From positions 85,474-149,473 of the forward strand of contig NZ_VSZS01000054.1 of the NCBI RefSeq assembly GCF_008180155.1: 64,000 nucleotides of DNA, read 5' to 3'. A program made the translations under genes and the position numbers. Source of the stretch: Neoaquamicrobium microcysteis (GTDB taxonomy: Bacteria; Pseudomonadota; Alphaproteobacteria; Rhizobiales; Rhizobiaceae). Below are positions 52,222 through 61,789 of the stretch, piece by piece (within the stretch, counting starts at the first letter, position 1; each line of letters opens with the position of its first letter). Under the pieces are notes generated by a model. It was not told the DNA's origin. It did not search any database and saw only the letters and a program-made list of their open reading frames with translations.

Positions 52222-53016
52222 ATGATGACGACGCCCACGCCCGCAATGTCGATGCGCGGCAGGCTGAAGCTGGTGAGCTGGACGTTCTTCGGCACGCTGG
52301 GCTGCCTCGCCGTGTCGCTGACCTTCAACTGGCTGGCGTTCCGGCACCAGCCGCCGGACGCGCTGCGGCTCGGGCTCCTGAGCGCGACGGTGCTGCCGAT
52401 CGTGCTGGCGGGGCCGCTGTTCTTCTACCTGACGATGAAGCTGCGCGAGCTTTCGATCGCCAACCACAGGCTCAACGATCTCGCGTCGAGCGACAGCCTC
52501 ACCGGCTGTCTCAACCGGCGCGCTTTCACGTCGCTGGTCGAGCGGCAGCTGGAGGCGGGCGAGGGGGAAATGCCGGGCGGGGCGCTGATCGTCGTGGATG
52601 CCGACCGCTTCAAGGCGATCAACGACCGGTACGGGCACGACAAGGGCGACGAGGCGCTGAGGCTGATCGCGCAGGCGATACGCTCGGCCCTGCGCAAGGA
52701 CGACGCCGTGGGACGGCTGGGCGGCGAGGAATTCGGGGTCTATCTGCCTCATGCCGGGCGTGCGGACGCGGCCGAGGTGGCCGAACGCATCCGCGCCAGC
52801 GTGGCCGATGCACGCTTTGCGCCTTCGGGCAGGCCCCACGATCTCTCGGTCAGCGTGGGATGCGTGGTCTTCGACGGGCCGAAGGGATTTCGCGAGCTGT
52901 TCACGCTCGCGGACGAGCGGCTCTATGCCGCCAAGCGGCAGGGCCGAAACCGCGTCGAGCTGGCCACGGTGCCGGCGCTTGCGCCGTCGATTTCGGACAT
53001 GCTGGCGACGGGCTGA
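52222..53016 (+). CDS. Membrane-bound GGDEF diguanylate cyclase
   Basis: A 264-residue protein: two membrane segments (about 18-38 and 50-72) and one GGDEF domain (about 88-250). The active site reads GGEEF (167-171), with metal Asp in VVDADRFKAIND, and the inhibitory I-site RKDD (158-161) is intact five residues upstream, so product inhibition is expected. It should make cyclic di-GMP. ATG 52222 has GGAGG upstream; TTG 52141 is rejected. No effector or EAL partner lies beside it. Confidence 0.92.
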   Translation: MMTTPTPAMSMRGRLKLVSWTFFGTLGCLAVSLTFNWLAFRHQPPDALRLGLLSATVLPIVLAGPLFFYLTMKLRELSIANHRLNDLASSDSLTGCLNRRAFTSLVERQLEAGEGEMPGGALIVVDADRFKAINDRYGHDKGDEALRLIAQAIRSALRKDDAVGRLGGEEFGVYLPHAGRADAAEVAERIRASVADARFAPSGRPHDLSVSVGCVVFDGPKGFRELFTLADERLYAAKRQGRNRVELATVPALAPSISDMLATG

Positions 53017-53046
53017 GGTGCGGGCCAGCGACCAACCCGAAACGAT

Positions 53047-53901
53047 CTAGCCGGTCACTCTCGCACGCGCGTCGAGATACCGCTTGATCGCGGCGTTGAG
53101 CTCGCCGCCGAGGATGAAGATGGCCGACACGATGTAGAGGAACACCAGCGCGATCATGATCGACGCCAGCCCCGCATAGGTCGAGGCATAGGTGGAGAAG
53201 TAGCTCAGATAGGTCGCAAACAGGGACGAGCCCAGAACCCAGAACACCAGCGTGAAGATCAGCCCCGGCACGATCTCCTTGAACTTGCGCTTGCCGGCCG
53301 GCAGCCACAGATGCACCGCGATCAGCGCCATGACGATGACGACGACGGCGATCAGGATGCGCCACAGCGTGATGGTGCCGATGTAGGGCTCGATCCACGG
53401 CAGGTGGCGCTGGGCGATGCCCATGGCGACGGGGGCCACGACCAGCAGCGCCGAGACGATCATGAAGCCCACGGTCGCGATGACCACGAAGGCGAGGCTC
53501 TGCGCCCGCAGGAAGAAGATCGAGCGCCGGTCGAGCACGCGATAGGCGCGGTTCAGGCCCACGCGCAGCGCCTCGATGCCGTTGGAGGCGAAGAACGCGG
53601 CGGCCAAAATGCCGATGGTCAGGAAGTCGCCGCGCTGCACGGTCAGCACGTTGGCCACCTCGCGCGCGATGGGCTCGGCGATCGCATCCGGCCAGGTGTC
53701 GAAGATGAGATGGACCGCGGTATCGGCGAACGCTTCCGCGCCCAGAAAGCTCGCCAGCGACGTCGCGAAGATCAGGAAGGGAAACAGCGCGAGCAGCGCC
53801 GACAATGCCAGATGGCTGGCCAGCGCCCAGCCGTCGTCATAGTTGAAATGTCCCAGCGCGTCGCCAAGTACGCGTTTGGTGATGACGTAAAGTCGAAGCA
53901 T
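53047..53901 (-). CDS. YihY/BrkB-family inner membrane protein
   Basis: A 284-residue membrane protein with six hydrophobic segments. ALASHLALSALLALFPFLIF and YLSYFSTYASTYAGLASIMIALVFLYIVSAIFILGGELNA are the two conserved YihY/BrkB blocks. The family was wrongly called RNase BN; its function is unsettled. ATG 53901 is used, though an in-frame start at 53958 exists. It is divergent from the HIG1 gene. Confidence 0.87.
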   Translation of the reverse strand: MLRLYVITKRVLGDALGHFNYDDGWALASHLALSALLALFPFLIFATSLASFLGAEAFADTAVHLIFDTWPDAIAEPIAREVANVLTVQRGDFLTIGILAAAFFASNGIEALRVGLNRAYRVLDRRSIFFLRAQSLAFVVIATVGFMIVSALLVVAPVAMGIAQRHLPWIEPYIGTITLWRILIAVVVIVMALIAVHLWLPAGKRKFKEIVPGLIFTLVFWVLGSSLFATYLSYFSTYASTYAGLASIMIALVFLYIVSAIFILGGELNAAIKRYLDARARVTG

Positions 53902-54030
53902 CAGTCCGCCGATTGTATCCCTCTTGCGAATATGGGAAGGGAATGTCCCTGATGACAAGCGTCGAAGTCGATACGAGCTTTATCGCCGCATAGTTGCACG
54001 CGGCGATGCCCCGATTTACGGAAGAAGACA

Positions 54031-54222
54031 ATGTCCACAGCCTTCAACATCCTCGCCGTCCTGTTCATGGTCGCCGTCCTGATCGTGCTCGGCAGGGGGC
54101 TGATCAACATGATGCGGGGCGGTTCCGGCAACACGTCGAACAAGCTGATGCAGGCGCGCGTGGTGCTGCAGTTCATCGCGCTGGTCTTCATCATGCTCGC
54201 GCTTTATTTTTCCGGACGGTAG
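54031..54222 (+). CDS. HIG1-domain twin-transmembrane protein
   Basis: A 63-residue protein with two membrane helices (about 5-25 and 43-60) joined by NMMRGGSGNTSNKLMQARVVLQ, the QARVxxQ signature of bacterial HIG1-domain proteins. Eukaryotic homologs (Rcf1) associate with cytochrome oxidase; bacterial function is unclear. It lies 12 bp upstream of the cobalamin adenosyltransferase gene, a stable alphaproteobacterial arrangement. Confidence 0.88.
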   Translation: MSTAFNILAVLFMVAVLIVLGRGLINMMRGGSGNTSNKLMQARVVLQFIALVFIMLALYFSGR

Positions 54223-54234
54223 GACTGATACCGC

Positions 54235-54816
54235 ATGGTCGTTCTCAACAAGATCTACACCCGCACGGGCGATGACGGCACCACGGCGCTGGGGTCCGGC
54301 GAGCGGCGGCATAAATTCGACCTGCGCGTGTCCTCATACGGCACCGTCGACGAGGCCAATGCCTGCATCGGCATGGCGCGCCTCCACACGGCCGTCTCGC
54401 ATCCTCATATCGACGCGATGCTGGGCCGCATCCAGAACGACCTGTTCGACCTCGGCGCAGACCTCGCCACACCCGACACTGGCGAAGATCTGGGTTACGA
54501 GCCGCTGCGCATCGTCGCCTCGCAGGTGGCGCGGCTGGAAGCCGACATCGACGCGCTGAACAAGCCGATCAAGCCGCTGCGCTCCTTCATCCTGCCGGGC
54601 GGATCGCCGGCTGCCGCCGCCCTTCATCTGGCCCGCACCGTGGCGCGGCGCGCCGAGCGGCTGATGGTGGAGCTGTCGCTGAAGGACGGCGAGACCGTCG
54701 GGCCCGAGGCGATCAAATACATCAACCGCGTCTCCGATTTCCTCTTCGTCGCCGGCCGGGCCGTCAATGACAACGGCGAAAGCGACGTGCTATGGGTGCC
54801 CGGCCAGAACCGCTGA
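54235..54816 (+). CDS. PduO-type cob(I)alamin adenosyltransferase
   Basis: Transfers the adenosyl group of ATP to cob(I)alamin. 193 residues. The ATP-binding N-terminus TRTGDDGTTALGSGERRHKFD, SSYGTVDEANACIG and FILPGGSPAAAALHLARTVARRAER are the PduO hallmarks. Together with cobS/cobT at 19-22 kb it supports a B12-producing organism. It sits in a run HIG1-adenosyltransferase-rhomboid-etfBA. Confidence 0.93.
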   Translation: MVVLNKIYTRTGDDGTTALGSGERRHKFDLRVSSYGTVDEANACIGMARLHTAVSHPHIDAMLGRIQNDLFDLGADLATPDTGEDLGYEPLRIVASQVARLEADIDALNKPIKPLRSFILPGGSPAAAALHLARTVARRAERLMVELSLKDGETVGPEAIKYINRVSDFLFVAGRAVNDNGESDVLWVPGQNR

Positions 54817-54847
54817 AACCGGCTGGCAGGGGACATCAGGGGGATCG

Positions 54848-55609
54848 ATGTTCATTCCGCTTCACGATGCCAACCGGCTCAAGCACATCCGCGCGCAATA
54901 TGTCACGCTCGGGCTGATCGCCGCCAACTGCCTCGTCTACCTGATGACCGCGCTGGCCAGCGAGCAGGTCATCGAGGCGACCGTGATCGGCCTCGGCTAC
55001 ATCCCCGCCACCTTCTTCGACAACGTGATGCGCCCGCCGCATCTGATGTACGTGCCCGACAACGCCACCTACATCACCTATTCCTTCCTGCATGGCGACC
55101 TGCTCCACCTGGGCGGTAACATGCTGTTCCTGTGGGTCTTCGGCGACAATGTCGAGGACGCGCTGGGCCACGTGAAGTTCCTGTTCTTCTACCTCGCCTG
55201 CGCGGCGGCAGGCGCGTTCCTGCACGGTGTGATGGAGCCTTATTCCCATGCGCCGCTGATCGGGGCGTCCGGCGCGGTGGCGGGCATCGTCGCGGCCTAT
55301 CTGATGCTGCACCCGCGCGTGAAGATATGGGTGCTGGCCTTCGGGCGCATTCCGCTGCGCCTGCCCGCATGGATCCTGCTGGCGCTGTGGATAGCCTTCC
55401 AGTTCGCGATGATCGCGCTGGACCGCGACGGGCAGGTTTCGTGGGCCGCCCATGTGGGCGGCATCCTCGCCGGCGCGCTGCTGGTGCTAGTGCTGCGCCG
55501 GCGTGGCGTGCCCCTGTTCGACCGCGAGGTCGTGACCCCGCAGGCCGTCGAGGTGGCGGCCACCGCGCAACCCGCCGACGTACCCTCGCCATGGGGCAGG
55601 CGGCGCTGA
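54848..55609 (+). CDS. Rhomboid-family intramembrane serine protease
   Basis: A 253-residue membrane protein with six hydrophobic segments. Catalytic Ser141 in IGASGAVAG and His202 in WAAHVGG form the dyad; HLGGNMLFLWVFGDNVED is the conserved loop after TM2. The substrate is unknown. ATG 54848 preceded by AGGGGG. Same strand and 31 bp after the adenosyltransferase gene. Confidence 0.91.
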   Translation: MFIPLHDANRLKHIRAQYVTLGLIAANCLVYLMTALASEQVIEATVIGLGYIPATFFDNVMRPPHLMYVPDNATYITYSFLHGDLLHLGGNMLFLWVFGDNVEDALGHVKFLFFYLACAAAGAFLHGVMEPYSHAPLIGASGAVAGIVAAYLMLHPRVKIWVLAFGRIPLRLPAWILLALWIAFQFAMIALDRDGQVSWAAHVGGILAGALLVLVLRRRGVPLFDREVVTPQAVEVAATAQPADVPSPWGRRR

Positions 55610-55819
55610 CGCTGCGTGCCGCAATTCAAACGGTTTGAGTTTCGCCTGCATATTGACGCTTGCACGACGGATGACTACAGCCTCATGCGGCCACGATACG
55701 CGCGGCTTTATCCGTGCGACGTGCTGAGTTTCGTCCCGACCATGTCGGTATCCGGCAAGCGAACGGCATGAGATTGCTGCTAGCCAGCATCTGAAAATTC
55801 TCGGAAAGGTCACGCGCGC

Positions 55820-56566
55820 ATGAAAGTTCTTGTCCCTGTGAAGCGGGTTGTCGATTACAACGTCAAGATCCGGGTTAAGTCCGACGGGTCGGGTGTCGAG
55901 CTCGCCAACGTCAAGATGTCGATGAACCCGTTCGACGAGATCGCCGTCGAGGAGGCCATCCGGCTCAAGGAGGCCGGCAAGGTCGAGGAGATCATCGCGG
56001 TTTCGATCGGGCCCGCTCAGGCCGGCGAGACGATCCGCACCGCGCTGGCAATGGGCGCAGACCGCGGCATCCTCATCAAGGTCGACGAGACGACGGAGCC
56101 GCTCACGGTCGCCAAGCTGCTCAAGGGCGTTGTCGATGAAGAAAAGCCCGACCTCGTCATTCTGGGCAAGCAGGCCATCGACGACGACGCCAACCAGACC
56201 GGCCAGATGCTCGCCGCCCTTCTGGGCTGGTCGCAGGGCACGTTCGCCTCGAAGGTGGAGCTTGCCGACGGCTCGGCCAAGGTCACGCGGGAGGTCGATG
56301 GCGGCCTTCAGGTCGTCGACATCAAGCTGCCGGCGATCGTCACGACCGACCTGCGCCTCAACCAGCCGCGCTACGCGTCGCTGCCCAACATCATGAAGGC
56401 CAAGAAGAAGCCGCTGGACGAGAAGTCGGCCGCCGACTACGGCGTCGACGTCGCCCCGCGCCTCAAGGTCGTCAAGACCGAGGAGCCCGGCGGCCGCAAG
56501 GCAGGCGTCAAGGTCAAGGACGTGGCGGAGCTCGTCTCCAGCCTCAAGTCCGCCGGCGTCATCTAG
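55820..56566 (+). CDS. etfB: Electron transfer flavoprotein beta subunit
   Basis: Beta subunit of ETF, which carries electrons from acyl-CoA dehydrogenases to ETF-ubiquinone oxidoreductase. 248 residues. [38 protein letters not shown] and [15 protein letters not shown] (AMP-binding) identify it. A hairpin and a palindromic repeat lie between it and etfA, an unusual interruption of this normally tight pair. Confidence 0.95.
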   Translation: MKVLVPVKRVVDYNVKIRVKSDGSGVELANVKMSMNPFDEIAVEEAIRLKEAGKVEEIIAVSIGPAQAGETIRTALAMGADRGILIKVDETTEPLTVAKLLKGVVDEEKPDLVILGKQAIDDDANQTGQMLAALLGWSQGTFASKVELADGSAKVTREVDGGLQVVDIKLPAIVTTDLRLNQPRYASLPNIMKAKKKPLDEKSAADYGVDVAPRLKVVKTEEPGGRKAGVKVKDVAELVSSLKSAGVI

Positions 56567-56577
56567 GAATTTCGATG

Positions 56578-56602
56578 AAGCCGGCCTGCAAGCGGCCGGC
56601 TT
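56578..56602 (+). terminator. Hairpin between etfB and etfA
   Basis: AAGCCGGCC (56578-56586), loop TGCAAGC, GGCCGGCTT (56594-56602). Only a weak pyrimidine tract follows, so it may attenuate or stabilise rather than terminate. Confidence 0.5.
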
Positions 56603-56605
56603 CTG

Positions 56606-56645
56606 CGCTTCCGGTGCTCACGTACTGAGGTACGCTCCGCTCCGG
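56606..56645. repeat. 40-bp intergenic repeat, copy A
   Basis: CGCTTCCGGTGCTCACGTAC, then TGAGGTACGCTCCGCTCCGG. It matches the copy at 62396-62435 at 38 of 40 positions; both differences are in the central spacer of the palindromic core. Confidence 0.75.
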
Positions 56646-56726
56646 GTCTCGAATCCAGCCGCTTTCGGCACGGCCTGACCGAAATTCCGGGGGTCGGTGC
56701 GAAACCGGCAAGCAAGGGAAAAGACA

Positions 56727-57656
56727 ATGGCTATTCTTCTCGTTGCCGAACACGACAACGCAACCGTTTCCGACCAGACCGCGAAGGCGCTGACCGCAGC
56801 GCTCCAGATCGGTTCCGACGTCGACATCCTCGTCGCCGGCAAGGGCGCAAAGGCCGCCGCCGATGCCGCAGCCAAGCTCAAGGGCGCGCGCAAGGTGCTG
56901 CTGGCCGAGGCCGACGAACTGGCCGAGCGGCTGGCCGAGCCCACCGCGGCTCTCGTCGTTTCGCTGGCCGGCTCCTACGACGCGCTGGTCGCGCCCGCCA
57001 CCACCATGGGCAAGAACGTCATGCCGCGCGTGGCGGCCCTGCTGGACGTGATGCAGGTGTCCGAGATCATCGAGGTGGTCTCCGCCGACACCTTCAAGCG
57101 CCCGATCTACGCCGGCAACGCCATCCAGACCGTGCAGTCCACCGACGCCAAGAAGGTCGTCACCGTGCGCACGGCCTCCTTCGCGGCTGCCGGCGAAGGC
57201 GGCTCGGCTTCGGTCGAGAACGCTTCGGCTGCCGCCAATCCCGGCCTGTCGACCTTCGTGGAGAACCGCCTGTCGGAGAGCGACCGTCCTGAGCTGACCT
57301 CCGCGAAGATCATCATCTCGGGCGGCCGCGCGCTGGGCTCGTCGGAGAAGTTCCAGGAAGTGATCCTTCCCGTGGCCGACAAGCTGGGCGCCGCCGTAGG
57401 CGCATCGCGCGCCGCCGTTGATGCCGGCTACGCGCCCAACGACTGGCAGGTCGGCCAGACCGGCAAGGTCGTGGCGCCCGAACTCTACATCGCGGTGGGC
57501 ATCTCCGGCGCGATCCAGCACCTGGCCGGCATGAAGGATTCGAAGGTCATCGTCGCCATCAACAAGGACGAGGAAGCCCCCATCTTCCAGGTGGCCGACT
57601 ACGGCCTCGTCGGCGATCTCTTCACCGTCCTGCCGGAACTCGAAAAGGCGCTGTGA
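56727..57656 (+). CDS. etfA: Electron transfer flavoprotein alpha subunit
   Basis: FAD-binding alpha subunit of ETF. 309 residues. The C-terminal FAD motif [39 protein letters not shown] is intact, with [13 protein letters not shown] preceding. ATG 56727 preceded by AAGGGAA. Followed by a G/C-rich hairpin at 57688 and then the hydroxybutyryl-CoA dehydrogenase gene, which uses the same beta-oxidation context. Confidence 0.95.
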   Translation: MAILLVAEHDNATVSDQTAKALTAALQIGSDVDILVAGKGAKAAADAAAKLKGARKVLLAEADELAERLAEPTAALVVSLAGSYDALVAPATTMGKNVMPRVAALLDVMQVSEIIEVVSADTFKRPIYAGNAIQTVQSTDAKKVVTVRTASFAAAGEGGSASVENASAAANPGLSTFVENRLSESDRPELTSAKIIISGGRALGSSEKFQEVILPVADKLGAAVGASRAAVDAGYAPNDWQVGQTGKVVAPELYIAVGISGAIQHLAGMKDSKVIVAINKDEEAPIFQVADYGLVGDLFTVLPELEKAL

Positions 57657-57687
57657 CGGTCGAAAAACAGTCGCATTAAATTGTGCG

Positions 57688-57720
57688 GGGCGGGGTAGAC
57701 AGAAGTCGCCCCGCCCTTCT
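57688..57720 (+). terminator. Hairpin after etfA
   Basis: GGGCGGGG (57688-57695) pairs with CCCCGCCC (57709-57716), followed by TTCT. The U-tract is short, so read-through into the next gene is possible. Confidence 0.6.
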
Positions 57721-57777
57721 AGTTTGCAGCGCAACAATAACGGCCGCAAACGGCCCGACGACGACGGGATCAACGTC

Positions 57778-58659
57778 ATGACTGGCAAGATCGGAACGGT
57801 AGGCATCATCGGCGCCGGCCAGATGGGCGGCGGCATAGCGCATGTCGCCGCGCAGGCGGGATACAAGGTCCGGCTCTACGACATCTCGGCCGACAAGATC
57901 GAGAGCGGGCTGGCCACGATCAACGGCAACATGGCCCGCCAGGTCTCGTCGGGGAAGATGGACGAGGAAGCGCGCAAGGCAGCGCTCGCCAACATCACGT
58001 CCACGCCCGTGCTGGAAGACCTCGCCGGCGTCGATCTCGTCATCGAGGCGGCCACCGAGGACGAGACCGTCAAGCGCAAGATCTTCGCCCAGCTCTGCCC
58101 GATCCTCAATCCCGAGGCGCTGCTGGCCACCAACACCTCCTCGATCTCGATCACCCGGCTGGCGGCCCAGACCGACAGGCCCGAGCGTTTCATCGGCATC
58201 CACTTCATGAACCCCGTGCCGGTGATGAAGCTGGTGGAGCTGGTGCGCGGCATCGCCACCGAGGATACGACCTTCGAGACGGCGAAGCATTTCGTCGCCA
58301 GCCTCGACAAGACCATCACCGTCGCCGAGGATTTCCCCGCCTTCATCGTCAACCGCATCCTGCTGCCGATGATCAACGAGGCGATCTACACGCTCTATGA
58401 GGGCGTCGGCTCGGTCGAGGCCATCGACACCGCCATGAAGCTGGGCGCCAACCATCCGATGGGGCCGCTCCAGCTAGCCGATTTCATCGGCCTCGATACC
58501 TGCCTGTCGATCATGCAGGTGCTGCATGACGGGCTTTCCGACACCAAGTACCGGCCCTGCCCGCTGCTGGTGAAATATGTCGAGGCCGGCTGGCTGGGCC
58601 GCAAGAGCGGCCGCGGCTTCTACGACTATCGCGGCGAGCACCCCGTCCCCACGCGCTAG
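57778..58659 (+). CDS. 3-hydroxybutyryl-CoA dehydrogenase
   Basis: NAD(P)-dependent oxidoreductase of 293 residues interconverting 3-hydroxybutyryl-CoA and acetoacetyl-CoA. Rossmann motif GAGQMGGG (12-19), TNTSSISIT, the catalytic His in FIGIHFMNPVPVMKLVE and Asn in FIVNRILLPMINEA are present. Following etfBA it fits butyrate/polyhydroxybutyrate or beta-oxidation metabolism. ATG 57778 is chosen by alignment to the Rossmann start. Confidence 0.94.
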   Translation: MTGKIGTVGIIGAGQMGGGIAHVAAQAGYKVRLYDISADKIESGLATINGNMARQVSSGKMDEEARKAALANITSTPVLEDLAGVDLVIEAATEDETVKRKIFAQLCPILNPEALLATNTSSISITRLAAQTDRPERFIGIHFMNPVPVMKLVELVRGIATEDTTFETAKHFVASLDKTITVAEDFPAFIVNRILLPMINEAIYTLYEGVGSVEAIDTAMKLGANHPMGPLQLADFIGLDTCLSIMQVLHDGLSDTKYRPCPLLVKYVEAGWLGRKSGRGFYDYRGEHPVPTR

Positions 58660-58742
58660 AATCCCAACGCCCATTGCGCCAGCCGGCGCTTCCTTCCCCG
58701 CCTTGCCGGGGAGGGAGGGGTTCACCGAAAACGCGAAAGCAT

Positions 58743-59606
58743 CTAGCGCCGCGTTGCCATGGCGACGCCGACGGTTGTGACCGCCATGCCCGCTATCTGC
58801 ACCGGGGTGAGCGTCTCGCCGAACAGCGCCCATGCGATGACAGCCGTGACCGCAGGCACGAGATAGAACAGCGACGAGACCTTCGACATCTCGCCCTCGC
58901 GGATCATCCACATCAAAAGGAAGACCGCGCCGACGGACAGGACCAGCACCAGCCAGACCATCGCGAAGACGAGTTCGCCGGTGAGCGTGAAGGTGCGGGT
59001 CTCGAAGGCGAGCGAGCCGGCGGCCATGACTGCGGCGGCACCCAGATACTGCCACAGCGTGCCGGTGACGAGGTCGGCGCCGGCCAGAAACTTCTTTTGC
59101 CAGACAGTGCCGGCGCTGATGGCGAACGCGCCGGCCAGGCAGGCGGCGAACGTTGCCCATGTGACGCCGCCCATCGCGTCGCCGATCCTGGGCGCCAGAA
59201 CGATGACGATGCCCACGAAGCCGACCGCCAGCCCAGCCCAGTGGCGCGGCAGCACCTTTTCGCCCAGCGCCCAGCCAGCCATGACGGCGGTGATGAGCGG
59301 CTGGAGCCCGATGATGAGCGCGGACAGCCCCGCCGGCATGCCGTTGCGGATGGCCCAGAAGACGCCGCCCAGATAGACGCCGTGGATCAGCGCGCCGGCG
59401 AATGCCGCGTGGGCGGCCTGCCGCCCGCCGACCCGCTTGCTGCGCAGCACCGCGACGAGCAGCGCCAGCACCGCGAACGCCAGCACGAAGCGCGCGGCGA
59501 GAAAACTGAACGGCTCCGACCACGGCATGGCGTAGCGCGCCCCGATGAAGCCGGTGGCCCACAGAAGAACGAACAGGGCGGGAATGAAGCGGACTGCGCT
59601 GGACAT
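58743..59606 (-). CDS. DMT-family (EamA) transporter
   Basis: A 287-residue protein with ten hydrophobic segments as two EamA repeats; LLWATGFIGARYAMPWSEP and SSLFYLVPAVTAVIAWALFGETLTPVQIAGM mark the ends of the repeats. The substrate is unknown. A G/C-rich hairpin lies in the 83-bp gap to the convergent dehydrogenase gene. Confidence 0.86.
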   Translation of the reverse strand: MSSAVRFIPALFVLLWATGFIGARYAMPWSEPFSFLAARFVLAFAVLALLVAVLRSKRVGGRQAAHAAFAGALIHGVYLGGVFWAIRNGMPAGLSALIIGLQPLITAVMAGWALGEKVLPRHWAGLAVGFVGIVIVLAPRIGDAMGGVTWATFAACLAGAFAISAGTVWQKKFLAGADLVTGTLWQYLGAAAVMAAGSLAFETRTFTLTGELVFAMVWLVLVLSVGAVFLLMWMIREGEMSKVSSLFYLVPAVTAVIAWALFGETLTPVQIAGMAVTTVGVAMATRR

Positions 59607-59761
59607 AAGAAAATGATGGCAGGAGTAACGGGCGAAACGATCGCTCTAATGCCAATCATTGCCGCAAGCAAAGAATAAGAATTGAGGATTACATTTCGTG
59701 CTGCTGATGCGGGTGTCACGCTGGAGTGCATTCTTCTCCGCTGGTTCGGAAAGGGAATGGC

Positions 59762-60049
59762 ATGCTGTGGAATCTCGGATCCGAGTGGCTGCTGATGGCC
59801 TTTGCCGGCGTCGGCATCATGTCGTTCATACTGGCGATGGCGCTGAACGCGATCATGGGCGAAGACGGTTTCGGCCCGGTCGGCAACGCCGTCATCATCA
59901 CCGCCGGCTTCTTCCTCTCGATCTTCATCGCCAACAATTTCGGCTTCCGGCTCGGCGACCTGAAGATGGCGATCGCCATGGGGCTGGCTGGCGCGTTCGC
60001 CTGCCTGACCGTGCTTGCGGTGCTGAAGGCGGCGCTGAACCGGCTGTAG
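59762..60049 (+). CDS. Conserved membrane protein (95 aa), function unknown
   Basis: A 95-residue protein with three hydrophobic segments (about 8-30, 38-58, 68-90); NNFGFRLGDLKMAIAMGLAGAF is the most polar loop. I recognise it only as a small rhizobial membrane protein. ATG 59762 is preceded by AAGGGAA; the longer frame to 59726 lacks a ribosome site. It is convergent with gluQ, 2 bp apart. Confidence 0.68.
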   Translation: MLWNLGSEWLLMAFAGVGIMSFILAMALNAIMGEDGFGPVGNAVIITAGFFLSIFIANNFGFRLGDLKMAIAMGLAGAFACLTVLAVLKAALNRL

Positions 60050-60051
60050 CG

Positions 60052-60927
60052 CTAAAGCCCCACCATGCGCCTGATGTCGTCGGGCGTGAGGCCGGCGGCG
60101 CGCAAGGTGGCGAGGCCGGTATCCTGCCTGCTCTTGGAGAGCTTGCGCCCGTCGTCGCCCAGAACCAGATCGTGATGGACATAGACGGGTGCGGGAAGGC
60201 CCAGCAATTCCTGCAGCAGCCGCTGCATCGCCGTGGCGAAGAACAGGTCGCGGCCGCGCACGACATGGGTGACGCCCTGCAGCGCGTCGTCCACCACCAC
60301 GGACAGGTGGTAGCTGGTCGGCACTTCCTTGCGCGCGATGACCACGTCGCCCCACGCTGTGGGGTTTGCCCTCAGCAGGCCCGTCTGGCCCTGCGGGCCG
60401 TGGCCCTGCTCCTCCCAGAAGATCGGGCCTCCGACATGGGCGAGCGCTGCCCGCGTATCCAGCCGCCACGCATAGGGATCGCCGGCCTGCATTCGCGCTT
60501 CGCGCTCGCGCTGCGAGAGGCGGCGTTCCGTTTCCGGAAACAGCGGCGCGCCGTCGGGGTCGCGCGGCCATTCGTGGCCTTCAGTCTCGGCTTCCGCGAT
60601 GATGGCGCGGACTTCGCCGCGGCTCATGAAGGACGGGTAGGCGAGGCCGGCATCCACCAGCCGGTCCAGCGCCTCTGCATAGTCGTCGAAATGGTCCGAC
60701 TGCCGTCGTACCGGCTGCTCCCACTCGATGCCGAGCCATGCGAGGTCGCGGTAGATGCCCTCTTCGAACTGCGGCGTGCAGCGCGCTACGTCGATATCCT
60801 CGATGCGCAGCAGCAGGCGGCCGCCGGTTTCAGCTGCCATCCGCGCGTTCAGCAGCGCCGAATACGCGTGGCCAAGGTGCAACTCGCCATTGGGGCTCGG
60901 CGCGAAGCGAAAGACAGGCCCTGTCAT
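60052..60927 (-). CDS. gluQ: Glutamyl-Q tRNA(Asp) synthetase
   Basis: Attaches glutamate to queuosine in tRNA(Asp); a truncated GluRS lacking the anticodon domain. 291 residues. HIGH-type motif as SPNGELHLGHAYSA and KMSKS-type motif as KLSKSRQD. The zinc-binding Cys cluster of the E. coli enzyme is missing: the equivalent stretch reads YPSFMSRGE. Together with yhhQ it points to queuosine use. Divergent from the glycosylase gene. Confidence 0.92.
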   Translation of the reverse strand: MTGPVFRFAPSPNGELHLGHAYSALLNARMAAETGGRLLLRIEDIDVARCTPQFEEGIYRDLAWLGIEWEQPVRRQSDHFDDYAEALDRLVDAGLAYPSFMSRGEVRAIIAEAETEGHEWPRDPDGAPLFPETERRLSQREREARMQAGDPYAWRLDTRAALAHVGGPIFWEEQGHGPQGQTGLLRANPTAWGDVVIARKEVPTSYHLSVVVDDALQGVTHVVRGRDLFFATAMQRLLQELLGLPAPVYVHHDLVLGDDGRKLSKSRQDTGLATLRAAGLTPDDIRRMVGL

Positions 60928-61016
60928 GAAGGTGTCGGCAAACGGGTTGTGGGGCTCATCGGTCGATTGCTACGGTGCCGCGCGGCAAACGACAAGACCG
61001 TGAGCGGCGGGTGGCA

Positions 61017-61691
61017 ATGCGGCGTATCGAGCGCGAGGAAGACATCAGGGAAGGTCTCGACGCGCTGGTGCGGATCGATCCGCGGCTTGCGCGCGTGGTC
61101 GATGCGGCCGGCGAGGTGCCGCTGCGGCTTTCAGCGCCGGGCTTTGCCAGTCTCGCCTCGATCATCGTTTCGCAGCAGGTTTCGCGCGCCAGCGCCGACG
61201 CTATCCTCGCCCGGCTGACGGCGCTGGTCGATCCGCTGGATGCGCCTGGCACCCTTGCGGCGGGCGAGGACGTGTTGCGCGCCGCCGGCCTTTCCCGGCC
61301 CAAGCAGAAGACGCTGCTTTCCATCGCGCGGGCGGTGGTTTCGGACGGGCTCGATCTCGACCATCTGGCAGCTATCGACGCCGACGAGGCGATGGCGCGG
61401 CTGACGGCGCTGCACGGCGTGGGCCCTTGGACGGCGGAGGTCTACCTGCTTTTCTGCGCCGGCCACCCGGACATCTTTCCGGCGCACGACGTGGCCCTGC
61501 AAAGCGCGGTGGGCGACGCGCTCGGCATCGCGCCGCGCCCGGCCGCAAAACCGCTCTACGCGCTGGCCGAATCATGGGCCCCGTGGAGGGGTGTCGCGGC
61601 ACGGCTTTTCTGGGCCTATTATCGCGAGATGCGCGGCCGCGATGCCGCACCTGCGGCGGCTGACGCGAAAAAAGCCGCAAAAACAGTGTGA
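61017..61691 (+). CDS. DNA-3-methyladenine glycosylase II (AlkA-type)
   Basis: Base-excision repair glycosylase of the HhH-GPD superfamily. About 224 residues. Helix-hairpin-helix LHGVGPWTAEVYLLF and catalytic Asp in FPAHDVALQ are clear; VSQQVSRASADAIL is typical. It lacks the N-terminal domain of E. coli AlkA, as usual in this branch. ATG 61017 is used, but its ribosome site is weak and GTG 60975 is possible. Confidence 0.87.
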   Translation: MRRIEREEDIREGLDALVRIDPRLARVVDAAGEVPLRLSAPGFASLASIIVSQQVSRASADAILARLTALVDPLDAPGTLAAGEDVLRAAGLSRPKQKTLLSIARAVVSDGLDLDHLAAIDADEAMARLTALHGVGPWTAEVYLLFCAGHPDIFPAHDVALQSAVGDALGIAPRPAAKPLYALAESWAPWRGVAARLFWAYYREMRGRDAAPAAADAKKAAKTV

Positions 61692-61789
61692 TTTGTCGTT
61701 TTGCGGCGCAAGATACCCGCTTCACATTCCTGCAATCTCGGGATTACAGTATCCGCGCCGATCGAGGATGAGCCCAAGGAGGTCAATCA

